Assembly (NCBI GenBank): GCA_964515555.1
Contig: CAZEVY010000016.1
Coordinates: 16,645-80,644 of the forward strand
DNA length: 64,000 nucleotides
Reading direction: 5' to 3'
Source of the DNA: CAZEVY01 sp964515555
GTDB taxonomy: Bacteria; Acidobacteriota; Terriglobia; Bryobacterales; Bryobacteraceae
A model generated the notes under the pieces. The model worked only from the letters and a program-made list of their open reading frames with translations, did not search any database and was not told the origin of the DNA. This document shows positions 45,696-55,700 of the stretch, piece by piece. Position 1 is the first letter of the stretch; every line of letters starts with the position of its first letter. The position numbers were made by a program, and so were the translations under genes.

Positions 45696-46673
45696 ATGGA
45701 GGGCATGCGTAACCGTTCCTTCGGACGATCCGGGCGCGAGGTGAGCGACGTCGGTTTCGGCGCCTGGGGCATCGGCGGCCGCCAGTGGATCGGCGCCGAG
45801 GACGACGAGTCGCTGCGCGCGCTGCGCCGCGCCCTCGAGCTCGGACTCAACCTCATTGACACCGCGCTCGCCTACGGCGACGGCCACAGCGAGAAGCTGG
45901 TGGGACGGGTGATCCGCGAGGCGCGCGCGCCGGTCTTCATCGCCACCAAGGTTCCGCCGAAGAACATGCAGTGGCCGGCGCGCCCCGGCGTCGGCATCGA
46001 CCAGGTGTTTCCCTACGACTACATCGTGCAGTCGACCCACGAGAGCCTGCGCAATCTCGGCGTGGAGGCTCTCGATCTCCAGCAGCTTCACGTCTGGAAC
46101 CCCGAGTGGTTCCCTCGCGACGAATGGCGCCGCGCCTTCGAGGACCTGAAGCGATCCGGCAAGGTGCGCGCCGTGGGCGTTTCGATCAACGATCACCAGC
46201 CGGATTCGGCGATCGAGCTGGTGGAATCGGGCCTGATCGATAGCGTCCAGGTGATCCACAACATCTTCGACCAGACTCCCGAGTCGCGCCTTCTGCCGCT
46301 GTGCCGCGAGCGCGGCGTCGCGGTGCTCTCGCGCGTGCCGCTCGACGAGGGTGCGCTCACCGGCGCGATCGGCCCGGACACGCGCTTCCCGGAGGGCGAC
46401 TTCCGCGAGTGGTACTTTCGCGGCGACCGCAAGCGGCAGGTGGCGGACCGCGTCGCCGCGCTACGCGCCGACCTCGCCGGCGTCGAGGGGACCCTGGCGC
46501 AGATCGCGCTGCGATTCTGCCTGTCGCATCCGGCGGTGACTTCGGTGATTCCGGGCATGCGCAAAGTCGCGAACGTCGAGAGCAGTTGCGCGGCCAGCGG
46601 CCTGGGCCCGCTCGGCGAGGACGTCGTGGCGCGCCTGCGGGCGCACGCCTGGCCGCGGAATTTCTACCTGTAG
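45696..46673 (+). CDS. Aldo/keto reductase
   Basis: 325 residues from ATG 45696 (ATG 45705 equally possible). MRNRSFGRSGREVSDVGFGAWGIGG, LIDTALAYGDGHSEKLVGR (catalytic Asp/Tyr), VFIATKVPP (catalytic Lys), LQQLHVW with the active-site His and the C-terminal VTSVIPGMRKVANVESS cofactor loop, all standard for the AKR family. Cytoplasmic. The Tat-exported amidohydrolase follows after 8 bases, so they are one operon. Confidence 0.9.
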   Translation: MEGMRNRSFGRSGREVSDVGFGAWGIGGRQWIGAEDDESLRALRRALELGLNLIDTALAYGDGHSEKLVGRVIREARAPVFIATKVPPKNMQWPARPGVGIDQVFPYDYIVQSTHESLRNLGVEALDLQQLHVWNPEWFPRDEWRRAFEDLKRSGKVRAVGVSINDHQPDSAIELVESGLIDSVQVIHNIFDQTPESRLLPLCRERGVAVLSRVPLDEGALTGAIGPDTRFPEGDFREWYFRGDRKRQVADRVAALRADLAGVEGTLAQIALRFCLSHPAVTSVIPGMRKVANVESSCAASGLGPLGEDVVARLRAHAWPRNFYL

Positions 46674-46681
46674 GAGTGTTC

Positions 46682-48328
46682 ATGAACCGGCGCCGATTCC
46701 TGGCCTCCGCCGCCTTGGGCTCCGCGGCGTGGTCCGCCGACACGCGCGCGACGCAAATCCTGATCAACGGCGTGATCTATTACCGGCCGGAAGGCGCCGG
46801 ATTTGCGCGCTGCGAAGCGCTGGCGATCGCCGGGGACCGCGTGCTCGGCTATGGCAGCAACGCCGAGATGCAGGCGCTCGCGAACGCGTCGACCACGCGC
46901 GTCGATCTAGCGGGTCGCACCGTGCTGCCGGGGTTCACCGATTCGCACACGCACGTCGCCAACTCGGGCCTGCGCCACCTCAAGGAAGTCGACGCCGACC
47001 TGCGATCGATCGCCGGGATCCAGCAGGCGATTCGCGAGCGCGCCGCGCGCACGCCCGCGGGCCAGTTGATCCGCGGTTTCAAATACGACGACACCAAGAC
47101 CAGCGAAGGCCGCAAGCTGAACAAGTCCGATCTGGATGCGGCGGCGCCAGCCCATCCGGTCGTCGTCGTGCATCGCGGCGGCCACACCGCCTACGTCAAC
47201 TCGAAGCTGCTCGAGATGAGCGACATCCACGAGAAGACGCCCAATCCGCCCGGCGGCATGATCGTGCGCGACGGCGCCGGGCGGCTCACCGGCGAGCTAC
47301 GCGAGACGGCCACCTATGCGCTGCGCGCGCCCGTGCCGCCCGCCAGCCGTGACGACCGCCGCGAAGGCGTCCGCCTCATGACCCGGCTGTTCGCGCAGGC
47401 CGGAATCACGTCGGCGCACGACGCCCAGGGATCGCCCGACGATCTGCGCGCCTACCAGGACGCCCACGAGCGCGGCCACCTCTCGTGCCGCGTCTACACG
47501 CTGATCAACTACCGATGGCTGGACGCGATGATCGCCGCCGGCGTCCGCACGGGCTTCGGCAACGACTGGTGCCGCGTCGGGGCCGTGAAGCTGACTTCCG
47601 ACGGTTCGATCTCCGAGCGCACGGCGCGGCTGCGCGATCCCTACATCGGACGGCCCGGCGACCGCGGCATCCAGGTGATGACCGAAGCGGAGCTGTACGA
47701 GTACGCGCTCAAGGCGCACCTGGCGGGCTGGCAGATCGGCACGCACGCCAACGGCGACGAGGGCATCGACGTCGCGCTGCGCGTCTACGAGCGGCTCCAG
47801 CGAGAGCACCCGCGGCGCGACCCGCGGTTCCGCCTGGAGCACTGCACCATGATCGACGACGGATTGCTCGGCCGCATCAAGGCGCTCGACGCCATTCCGA
47901 CGCCCTTCTGGACGTACGTCTACTATCACGGCGAAAAGATGTCCGATTACGGCGAGGAGCGGCTGAATCGTATGTTTGCGATGCGCAGCTTCCTGGACCG
48001 CGGGATTCGCGTCGCGCCGGGCTCGGATTACGTGCCGGGGCCGTACGACCCGATGATGGCGCTGCAATCGTGCGTGACGCGCACCGACACGCGCGGCAAG
48101 GTCTGGGGGCCGAAGCAAAGAATCGGCGTCGCCGAGGCGATTCGCGCCAGCACGATCCACGGCGCCTGGGCGTCGTTCGAGGAGGACAGCAAGGGGACCC
48201 TGGAGCCGGGGAAGCTGGCCGACCTGGTGGTGCTGTCGCGCGACCCCCTGGCTTCGGAGCCGTCGCGGCTGATGGAGATCAAGGTGGAGCGCACGATGGC
48301 GGGTGGGCGCTGGGTGTGGGAATCGTAA
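46682..48328 (+). CDS. Tat-exported amidohydrolase_3 (YtcJ-like) metal-dependent hydrolase
   Basis: 548 residues. A short Tat leader (NRRRFLASAALGSAAWSAD) is followed by the composite beta-sandwich and barrel of amidohydrolase_3: TVLPGFTDSHTHVANSGLRHLK (HxH), VHRGGHTAYVNSKLLE, IGTHANGDEGIDVALRVYE, RLEHCTMIDD and VAPGSDYVPGPYDPM with the final Asp. The GTLEPGKLADLVVLSRDPL C-terminus is typical. Substrates are generally N-acyl or imide compounds. Preceded by GGAG and the aldo/keto reductase. Confidence 0.9.
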   Translation: MNRRRFLASAALGSAAWSADTRATQILINGVIYYRPEGAGFARCEALAIAGDRVLGYGSNAEMQALANASTTRVDLAGRTVLPGFTDSHTHVANSGLRHLKEVDADLRSIAGIQQAIRERAARTPAGQLIRGFKYDDTKTSEGRKLNKSDLDAAAPAHPVVVVHRGGHTAYVNSKLLEMSDIHEKTPNPPGGMIVRDGAGRLTGELRETATYALRAPVPPASRDDRREGVRLMTRLFAQAGITSAHDAQGSPDDLRAYQDAHERGHLSCRVYTLINYRWLDAMIAAGVRTGFGNDWCRVGAVKLTSDGSISERTARLRDPYIGRPGDRGIQVMTEAELYEYALKAHLAGWQIGTHANGDEGIDVALRVYERLQREHPRRDPRFRLEHCTMIDDGLLGRIKALDAIPTPFWTYVYYHGEKMSDYGEERLNRMFAMRSFLDRGIRVAPGSDYVPGPYDPMMALQSCVTRTDTRGKVWGPKQRIGVAEAIRASTIHGAWASFEEDSKGTLEPGKLADLVVLSRDPLASEPSRLMEIKVERTMAGGRWVWES

Positions 48329-48335
48329 ACAGGTC

Positions 48336-48364
48336 TTGACTTTCACCCTTTATTCGCCCACAAT
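48336..48364 (+). promoter_or_regulatory. Sigma-70 promoter of lexA, leaderless arrangement
   Basis: TTGACT (48336-48341) and CACAAT (48359-48364) are separated by exactly 17 bases, close to consensus. The ATG at 48371 begins 6 bases after the -10, which puts the transcription start at about the initiating A. No ribosome-binding site can exist. Confidence 0.75.
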
Positions 48365-48370
48365 GCGGTT

Positions 48371-48991
48371 ATGGCGCTTACCAGACGGCAGAAGGAAGTC
48401 CTGGACTTCATCGCGAAGTTCGTCGGCGAGAACGGCTTCAGCCCGAGCTACGAGGAGATTGCCGCGGGGTTGAGCCTCTCGTCGCTGGCGACCGTGCACA
48501 AGCACATCACGGCGCTGGAGTCGCGGCAGTATCTCAAGCGCAACTACAACCAGAGCCGGTCGGTCGAGATTCAGCCCAAGTATTTCCAGGATCAGAAGCG
48601 ATTTGCCGAGCGCCGCGCCGAGATTCCGCTGGTCGGACGCATCGCCGCGGGCCGTCCGGTGGAGGCCTACGCTGGGCAGGAGACGCTGCACTTCGGCGAC
48701 TTCGCCGGCGACAAGGACACCTACGCGCTCGAAGTACGGGGCGATTCGATGATCGACGACCATATCCTCGACGGCGACTACGTCCTGGTGGAGCGCACGC
48801 CCCAGGTGCACGACGGCGAAATCGCCGTGGCTCTGGTCGGCGCCGAGAGCACGCTCAAGCGCGTGTATCACGAGGCCGGCGGCACGGTCCGCCTGCAACC
48901 GGCGAATGCGGCGATGGAGCCGATCCGCGTCCCCGCTGCCGACGTGCAGGTGCAAGGGCGCGTCCTGGCGGTGTTGCGGAAGTACCGCTGA
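48371..48991 (+). CDS. lexA: SOS repressor LexA
   Basis: 206 residues. The N-terminal winged helix (about 1-65, MALTRRQKEVLDFIAKFV ... SPSYEEIA) is followed by an S24 self-cleavage domain. The Ala93-Gly94 scissile bond lies in GRIAAGRP, Ser126 in RGDSMIDDH and Lys163 in STLKR. Full length. Represses DNA-repair genes until RecA-stimulated autocleavage. Single-gene unit on its own promoter. I could not identify an SOS box around the promoter because the acidobacterial operator is not known to me. Confidence 0.96.
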   Translation: MALTRRQKEVLDFIAKFVGENGFSPSYEEIAAGLSLSSLATVHKHITALESRQYLKRNYNQSRSVEIQPKYFQDQKRFAERRAEIPLVGRIAAGRPVEAYAGQETLHFGDFAGDKDTYALEVRGDSMIDDHILDGDYVLVERTPQVHDGEIAVALVGAESTLKRVYHEAGGTVRLQPANAAMEPIRVPAADVQVQGRVLAVLRKYR

Positions 48992-49045
48992 GCCGTCGCG
49001 CATCAACGCCCGATACCGGCAGCGCTTCTGATCGATAATCGTGTC

Positions 49046-49432
49046 GTGCCAGCCGGCGAGCCGCCCGATCTCTTCTCCCGCGGCCTCCGCCTGTTCAACG
49101 AGCGCGAGTTCTTCGAGTGCCATGAAGTCCTCGAGGCAGTGTGGACCCCCGAGCGCGGGCCGCGGCGGCTGTTCCTCCAGGCGCTGATTCACCTGGCGGT
49201 CGGCTTCTATCACCACACGCAGGGCAATCGCGAAGGCACGCTCCGCCAGCTCCGCAAGGGACTCAAGAAGCTGGCCGCCTACCTGCCCGAGCGCGAAGGA
49301 GTCGACACCGCGCGGCTCTACGCGGAGTCGTCCGGCTGGCTCGATCGCCTCGAACGCTGCGAAGCGATCGGCCATTTTCCGAAGATTTCGGCACGCCTGA
49401 TAACGCGTCCCGAAGGACGCTTGATAAAATGA
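49046..49432 (+). CDS. DUF309-family protein
   Basis: 128 residues from GTG 49046, placed 6 bases after a GATAAT box, which suggests leaderless translation. The N-terminal half is DLFSRGLRLFNEREFFECHEVLEAVW, the HEVLE motif being the conserved core of DUF309. It continues RLFLQALIHLAVGFYHHTQGNREGTLRQLRKGLKKL. A small helical protein of unknown activity. Its stop overlaps the next start (ATGATG), so translation is coupled. Confidence 0.88.
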   Translation: MPAGEPPDLFSRGLRLFNEREFFECHEVLEAVWTPERGPRRLFLQALIHLAVGFYHHTQGNREGTLRQLRKGLKKLAAYLPEREGVDTARLYAESSGWLDRLERCEAIGHFPKISARLITRPEGRLIK

Positions 49433-51426
49433 TGCCTGCCATGCATCGCGCGCTAGTATTCGTTGTCCTGGCGGCGCCGTTCGCCGCCCGTCTCCACGCG
49501 CAGCTCGATCAGCTCGGCCCGCAGATCGGACAGCTCGGCCGCAAGACCTCCGTCAGCTCCATCCGCATCGCAACCGATCCGGCGGCGCCGCGCGTGCGGC
49601 CGTTCGAGACACTGGTGCTACAGGTACGCGCCTACGCCAAGACCGAGGACGGCCAGAACGCGCGACTGCGCCGCGCCGGCGCGAAGCTGAAAGTCCGCGA
49701 GCCGGGTGGCGGCTGGATATCGAAGGCCTTCGTCTTCCAGGGAACCGACGACGAGAAATTCGCCGAGGAAAGCAGGTCGGCGGCCTGGAATATCTTCATG
49801 GGCGCCTCCGGGCAGTTCGTCAACAAGGACGCCTTCCTCTATACGGCCCCGGAGAAGCCCGGCAAGTACAACGTCGACGCCGAGCTCGAAGGCCAGAAAA
49901 CCAGCGTCGAAATCGAAGTCGCCGCCGACGCCGCATCCACCCGTCCGGTCGAGCGCGTCACGTTCCTCGCCGAGCCGCGCATCGACGATCCGTATCGCCC
50001 GCTGGCCGAGCACTACGCGCCGATGCTGGCGCAGGAGACCTGGTTCCAGCCCAAGTCCGACACGCCCGCGCGCTTCGACTTCGACGGCGATTGGCGCGGC
50101 GACAACAACTGGGAGAACCTCGACGCCGGCAGCTCGCAGGCCTACGTCTACTACGCGGTCACGGAGACCTCGACGCACTGGTTCCTGATCTACAACGTGT
50201 TTCATCCGCGCGACTACTCCGACAAGTGCGCCGTCGGCACCTGCCACGAGAACGACAATGAGGGCCTCATCCTGACCGTTCGCAAGGACGGCTCCCGCTT
50301 CGGCCGCCTCCAGACCATGGAGACCCTGGCGCACAACAACATCTACTCCGCCGTCGCCGACAACTCCATTCGCGACGGCGCACACCGCATCGAAGGCGAG
50401 ATCGAGTTCCACGACGGGTCGCACCCGATCGTGTTCATCGAGTCGGGCGGCCACGGCATCTACCCGACGCGCGAGAAGACGTCGCGCTACAACCGCGAGC
50501 GCGACGAGTTCGCCGACGGTACGGGCATCACCTTCGTCTATAAGGGCGTCGCCGAGCGGCCGCGGCACGCCAGCGACCGCCTGGTCGGCTACGAGCTGCT
50601 GCCGATCTATCAGCATTGGTGGACGCGCGCGCGCGAGGACCGCGCCGCGGATGCGACCTTCGACAGCTACTTCCGCTATCAGCCCTTCGCCGGACGGCCG
50701 GGCGTCGCGTACCCGATCGGGGGAAGTTTCCTGGGCCGCAAGGAGGCGTCCAACAAGGCGAAGCCCTTTTGGGGATGGCACGACACGGCGACCCTGAAGC
50801 GCGGCATCCTCGCCGTCGGCCAATGGGGACTCGATCCGGCGTACGCCGTCACGCGCAACCTGCGCTTTCCCTCCGGACAGCCGTTCTCGCTCGACTACAC
50901 GTTCAACCCGTACCTCGGCATCGGCCAGCCGGCGGAGATCTCGGGAACGCTCGTGACGCCGAGCGTTCAGACGCAGGCGCCGGAGGTGTCGCAGCCCTCC
51001 TCGCCCGCGGCCTTCGATCCGGGTGCGTCGCTCGCGTCGGCTCTCGAGTCGCCGCGCACGCCCGCGACTTCGCCGCCGCCCGCACTGCCAGCAGCTCCGG
51101 CGCAATCGTCGCCTGCCGCGCCCGTCGCCGCGGGCACTGTGGATTTCGAGGCGCAGATCGACGGCACGGTCGACGTGGTGCTGGGCGCCGGCGCGGTGCG
51201 CTTCGACGTCGTCACTGGCGGACCTCCGGCGCGCGGGGCGTGGTCGTTCAGCGCCGCGATGCCGTCGCAGCCCGCGGCGTCGTGGAACCTGACGAAATCG
51301 GCGGGCCGCGGAACGGCGCGCATCGTCGAGCAGCCCTCGGCGGCGAACGGCTATCGCGTGGTAATTCGCGTCGAGGACCCGCGCGGCGGGTCGGACTTCT
51401 ACAAGCTTCGGCTGGAGTGGAAGTAA
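49429..51426 (+). CDS. Large secreted protein of unknown function
   Basis: 665 residues from the first of two overlapping ATGs (49429; 49432 and 49441 also in frame). A signal peptide (to about 25) is followed by a domain with THWFLIYNVFHPRDYSDKCAVGTCHENDNEGLILTVRKDGS (about 245-290), GGHGIYP (about 340) and LLPIYQHWWTRAR (about 390), not unlike Vps62-type eukaryotic sequences, though I do not claim homology. A Pro/Ala-rich low-complexity linker (about 535-600) leads to a C-terminal beta region with FDVVTGGPPARGAW and VVIRVEDPRGGSDFYKLRLEW. Function unknown. Translationally coupled to DUF309. Confidence 0.7.
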   Translation: MMPAMHRALVFVVLAAPFAARLHAQLDQLGPQIGQLGRKTSVSSIRIATDPAAPRVRPFETLVLQVRAYAKTEDGQNARLRRAGAKLKVREPGGGWISKAFVFQGTDDEKFAEESRSAAWNIFMGASGQFVNKDAFLYTAPEKPGKYNVDAELEGQKTSVEIEVAADAASTRPVERVTFLAEPRIDDPYRPLAEHYAPMLAQETWFQPKSDTPARFDFDGDWRGDNNWENLDAGSSQAYVYYAVTETSTHWFLIYNVFHPRDYSDKCAVGTCHENDNEGLILTVRKDGSRFGRLQTMETLAHNNIYSAVADNSIRDGAHRIEGEIEFHDGSHPIVFIESGGHGIYPTREKTSRYNRERDEFADGTGITFVYKGVAERPRHASDRLVGYELLPIYQHWWTRAREDRAADATFDSYFRYQPFAGRPGVAYPIGGSFLGRKEASNKAKPFWGWHDTATLKRGILAVGQWGLDPAYAVTRNLRFPSGQPFSLDYTFNPYLGIGQPAEISGTLVTPSVQTQAPEVSQPSSPAAFDPGASLASALESPRTPATSPPPALPAAPAQSSPAAPVAAGTVDFEAQIDGTVDVVLGAGAVRFDVVTGGPPARGAWSFSAAMPSQPAASWNLTKSAGRGTARIVEQPSAANGYRVVIRVEDPRGGSDFYKLRLEWK

Positions 51427-51457
51427 CCGGCTCCGACCTGTCGCCGAAGCATAACCC

Positions 51458-52708
51458 TCACTTCCCGATCGCCATCAGGTGCTTCTCCGTGCGGTAATAC
51501 CAGCGCCCGTCGACCAGCGCCGGCGACGCCAGCGTGCGTTCGTTGAAGCGATTCACGTGGAGCAACTGGAACTCCGCTCCCGCCTTCAGCACGAACGTCT
51601 CGCCCTGGTCATTGGTGATGAACACCTTCCCGTCCACCGCCACCGGCGACGCCGAGAACGATTCCTTCATCGCCTCGCCCAGCCTTCCCTGCCACATCAG
51701 CTTTCCGGTCGCCGCCTCGAAGCACGTCGCGATCGACGTCATGTCGTTCACCAGATACAGGTATTGCCCGTACACTAGCGGCGACGGAATGAACGGAGAC
51801 CCGCGCGGCGTCTGCCACGCCACGTGCGTCGACGTGATGTCGCCCGAACCTCCGGGGCGGATCGCCAGCGTCGGTCCGGCGCGGCCCGACGGTGCGAACA
51901 CCAGCCCGGCGCCGACCGCCGGTGTCGGCGTCACCTCGAACGTGTTGCCGTTGGCGTACCACAGCTCCTCGCCAGTGTCGGGATTGTAGCCGTACACACG
52001 ATTCTGGCTGCTCACCACGATCTCGTCGCGCGAGCCCGCACGAATCGCCACCGCCGATCCCCAGCCCACCTGCTCGCGACGCGCCGTCTTCCAGATTTCC
52101 TTTCCCGTGCGTTTGTCGAGCGCCGTGATGAACGATCCCGTGCGTTGGTCCTGGTAGAAGATCACGCGGTCCTTGTAGATCAACGGCGATCCCGCGCTGC
52201 CGTGATACAGCGTGATGGGCGCGAAGCTGCGAGTCCACACCTGCTTGCCGTCGAAGTCGACCGCCAGCAGCCCCGCGTTGCCGAACCACGCGTAGACGCG
52301 TTCGCCGTCGGTGGAGGGCGTCCCGGAAGCGAAGGTATTCTTGCGATAGATGCGCTCGATATCCGCCTGCGGCGCCGCGGCTTCCCACAGCAGCTTGCCG
52401 TCGGAGCGCCGGAAGCACAGGATCGCGCGCCGCGCACCGTCGTCGAAACCCGCCGTCAGAAAGATCCGGTCGCCCCAGACGATCGGCGACGACGCACCAC
52501 GCCCCGGCACTTCCACCTTCCAGACGACGTTCTCGGTGTCGGACCACTTGTCGACATAGCCCTTGCCGTCGACGAGTCCCTGTCCCGAAGGCCCGCGCCA
52601 TCGCGGCCAATACTTACGGGCCTCGCCCTGCACTTCGATCATCGACACATTGGGGTCGGCCGAGGCGGCCGAGGCCAGTGCTGCCAGGAGAATCGCTCTG
52701 CGCACCAT
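51458..52708 (-). CDS. Secreted PQQ-like beta-propeller protein
   Basis: 416 residues from ATG 52708; the frame upstream is a shadow. A signal peptide (to about 18) is followed by seven to eight PQQ-enzyme-like blades: YWPRWRGPSGQG, SDTENVVWKVEVPGRGASSPIVWGDRIFLT, GKLLWEAAAPQ, GKQVWTRSFAP, GKEIWKTARRE and GKLMWQGRLGEA. It has no cytochrome and no PQQ-binding residues that I can assert, so it may be a scaffolding propeller of the BamB/YvtN type. The start is one base after the upstream gene's stop. Confidence 0.85.
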   Translation of the reverse strand: MVRRAILLAALASAASADPNVSMIEVQGEARKYWPRWRGPSGQGLVDGKGYVDKWSDTENVVWKVEVPGRGASSPIVWGDRIFLTAGFDDGARRAILCFRRSDGKLLWEAAAPQADIERIYRKNTFASGTPSTDGERVYAWFGNAGLLAVDFDGKQVWTRSFAPITLYHGSAGSPLIYKDRVIFYQDQRTGSFITALDKRTGKEIWKTARREQVGWGSAVAIRAGSRDEIVVSSQNRVYGYNPDTGEELWYANGNTFEVTPTPAVGAGLVFAPSGRAGPTLAIRPGGSGDITSTHVAWQTPRGSPFIPSPLVYGQYLYLVNDMTSIATCFEAATGKLMWQGRLGEAMKESFSASPVAVDGKVFITNDQGETFVLKAGAEFQLLHVNRFNERTLASPALVDGRWYYRTEKHLMAIGK

Positions 52709-52709
52709 T

Positions 52710-55700
52710 TCATTGTAATTTGACGAGCCAGCGGGCCACATCGGTGCGCCGCTCGTTGACCGAGATATTCCGTCCGCCCACCGCGCCCTCCCATAACACC
52801 GGCCGAGGCGCCAGCGCATCGGCGATATCGGAGATGTCGCCGGCCTTCAGGATGCCGTGCACGATCGCGTCCATCGGCACGTAGGTGTACGGGCTTTCGA
52901 GGACCGTCAGATAGGACGTCAGCCCGCCGCGCGCCGCCACCGCGCGAATGCCGGGCTCGTAGAGCGCGGTCAACAGGGCCAGGTGCGCGCCCACCGGGTC
53001 GGCGCGGTGCTGGATGTCGGGTCCGCCCTCAAGCTGCACTTCGTCGACCAGCGGCACGCGCGGATTCGGCGGCGCAAACGACTCGCCCCACAGCGAGATG
53101 CGCCGCGGGTCGACGTCGCGGCGCGTTCGCAGATAGCGCAGCACGCCGCGCAGGTCCTTGATGCGCGAAGCCATCAGCGAGTTGCCGAGATCGAACTCCA
53201 GTTGCGCGAGCGAGTGCATCGCGCCGCCGTCGCCGCGATCGGTCGAGGGCGACGTCTCGCCCGTGGCCCGCACGTCGGCGAGGCACACGGCGACTCCCGC
53301 GTCGAGGAGCGCCTGAATCTCGGCCGTGCGCGACTTCAGAAAGCGGTCCTTGCCGTCCTGCGCCACGGCGACGACGATCGGCGGCCGCGGGCGCGCCGGC
53401 TTGAGCAGCAGCATGGGGACGGAGATGCCCGGATCGGTTTCGATGGCGATCGCCTCCACCGCCACGCCCGCGACATTTCGAGTCCAGAATGTTTGCGCTG
53501 CCGGAGACGCGGGCGGGTCGATGTCGCCTAGGGCGGCCCGCAACGAATCGCGCAGGCTCCCGCGCGGCTGACGAGTGATTCCCAGCCGCGCGGCTTCATG
53601 CAGCGCGCGCCGCTCGATCTTCGCCGCCAGCGCCGGCGTAATGCTGACGAGGTCCTCGTGCGGCCGCCGCCGCGCGAACTCCTGCCGCCGCGCGAGTTCC
53701 CGCAGCGGGCTCACGGAAAGCTCGGAGTCGGGCAGCACGGCGAGGTCGGGCGCGGGCGGCGCGGGAATGCCGAACCAGCGTTCGAAAACCGGATACAGCG
53801 CCGCACGATGCTCCGGTCCGACGCTGAAGCAGTGGCTGGCGCGCTCCATGCTCAGCCGGATCAGTCCGAACGCCTGTGCCGCCGCCAGGTTCTCCGCCGC
53901 GCCGTAGAATCCCCACACTCTCTTCGAGCGCTCGTAGCCGTCGACCCACAGCTCCGGGTAATCCGGCTCTTCCGCGCCTTCCCATCCGAACTCGAAGGCG
54001 CGCACGAACCGGCGCGGCGCGATCGAGGCTGCCACCAGCCAGGGCGAGAACTGCCGCGCGATCTGGCCGAACGAGTCGCCGTGCACGCGCACGTGCCCCT
54101 GGTCGTAATTGAACGGCGCGACCGCCGCGATTCGCGGATCGAGCGCCGCCGCGATCGCCGACGGCTCTCCCCCGCCCGCCACCGCGCCGAGGAGAATAAT
54201 CTTCTCGTTGTCGACTTCCGTTCGCGTGTGAAGATAATCCACCGAGCGCACGATGTCCCAGGCAACCCAGCCCGAATAGCTCTCGCCGGCCAGATAGAGC
54301 TGCTTCGTGAACGTGAATCGCGACGCATACGCCTGGCGGTACCACGGGTTCGTTTCGGCGCGCTCGCCGTAGCCGGGCCGCTCCATCACGAGCACCGCCG
54401 CGCCCGCGCGCGCCCAGGCCTCGCCGAGATCGTGCAGTTCGCCCTGCGTCTTCGGATAGTGCTGGCTGTGCACAACAAGGATCGCCGGCGCTCGCCCGCG
54501 CAAGGGCTCGGGCAGGTAGAGGTTCGCGGTGACCCAGTACTTGTCGCGGCTCTGATAGGCGACGTTCTCGATCCTGTAGCCGCGACCGGTTCTTCGTCCG
54601 GACACTCGCGCGTCGAGGGGGACTCTTTCGGACGGAAGCGCCGCCGACTCGCGCAGCGCGGCGACGCGCTGGTCGCGAAACTTCTCCCAGTCCTCACGCG
54701 TGTTCACGGACTCCCAGGCATTGCGCTCGGCGAGTACAGCCTTGCGCGCGCGCTCCCGAAGCTGCCGCTGCACCATACCGCGGACCCCGTGGAATCGGCG
54801 CTGGAGAGGCGTCCATACGTTGCTGTCCATCGACGCCAAGCCTGTCAACGCCTTCGTCCTCTCGACCGGCGGGAGCACGGCCGCCGGGGCGGCTTCCGTG
54901 AGGTGCATCGCGCGATAGCGCGACATCGCAAAGAACGCGGAAGGCGACCCGACGAACGGAATCGCGCTCCACTCCTCGACTTCCCCCGGCCTCGCCGCGC
55001 GCAGCCGCCCGATCGCCATGCGCCATCGCGAAGGCACACCGCTCTCGCCGAGCGCCGAGGCGACTTCGTCGAGCGGCACATCCACGCGGGCGATCCACTC
55101 GCCGTGGCGGATCGCAGTCTGCACGCCGATGCCGCCGTTCCAGGCATGAGGCCGCATGATGCGCGGACCGCGGATCAGCGAGTCGCGAATCGCGCCCACG
55201 GAGTTCACCGCGATCTCCACCGCCGCCGATCCGCTGGTCGCCAGATACAGCGCGAGATGGTCGTCACCCGTCACCGCGCTGTCGCGTCCCCCCGCCCGCG
55301 CGACGACCGGCTCCGGCTCGACGGCGCGGACCAGCAACGCCAGCGTGCGCCCGTCGTGCATCCACTTCACTTGCGTCGGGTAGCGCGCGGGCCGCGGGTC
55401 CGGCTCGTGTCGCGGCAGCTCGAAGGCGGGAACGGCGCGCCACGCGGGATGCTCCCAGTCGGCGGCGACCGGCGGAAGCGGCGCGACCCGTCCGATCTCG
55501 ACGGGCGGCTCGCCATTGCCGAGCGATGTGTGCTCGATGCGCGGATGCTCGCCGCGTTGCACCGGGACCACGACGGTCAGCGCCGCGGACACCCATCGAT
55601 ACTCCGGCGCCAGCGCCCGGCGCGAACGAATCCTCTCGGCGACGACCACCAGCGATGTCTCGCGCGCGTCGAGCAGGATCGCGGCGTCGACCGACCAGCC

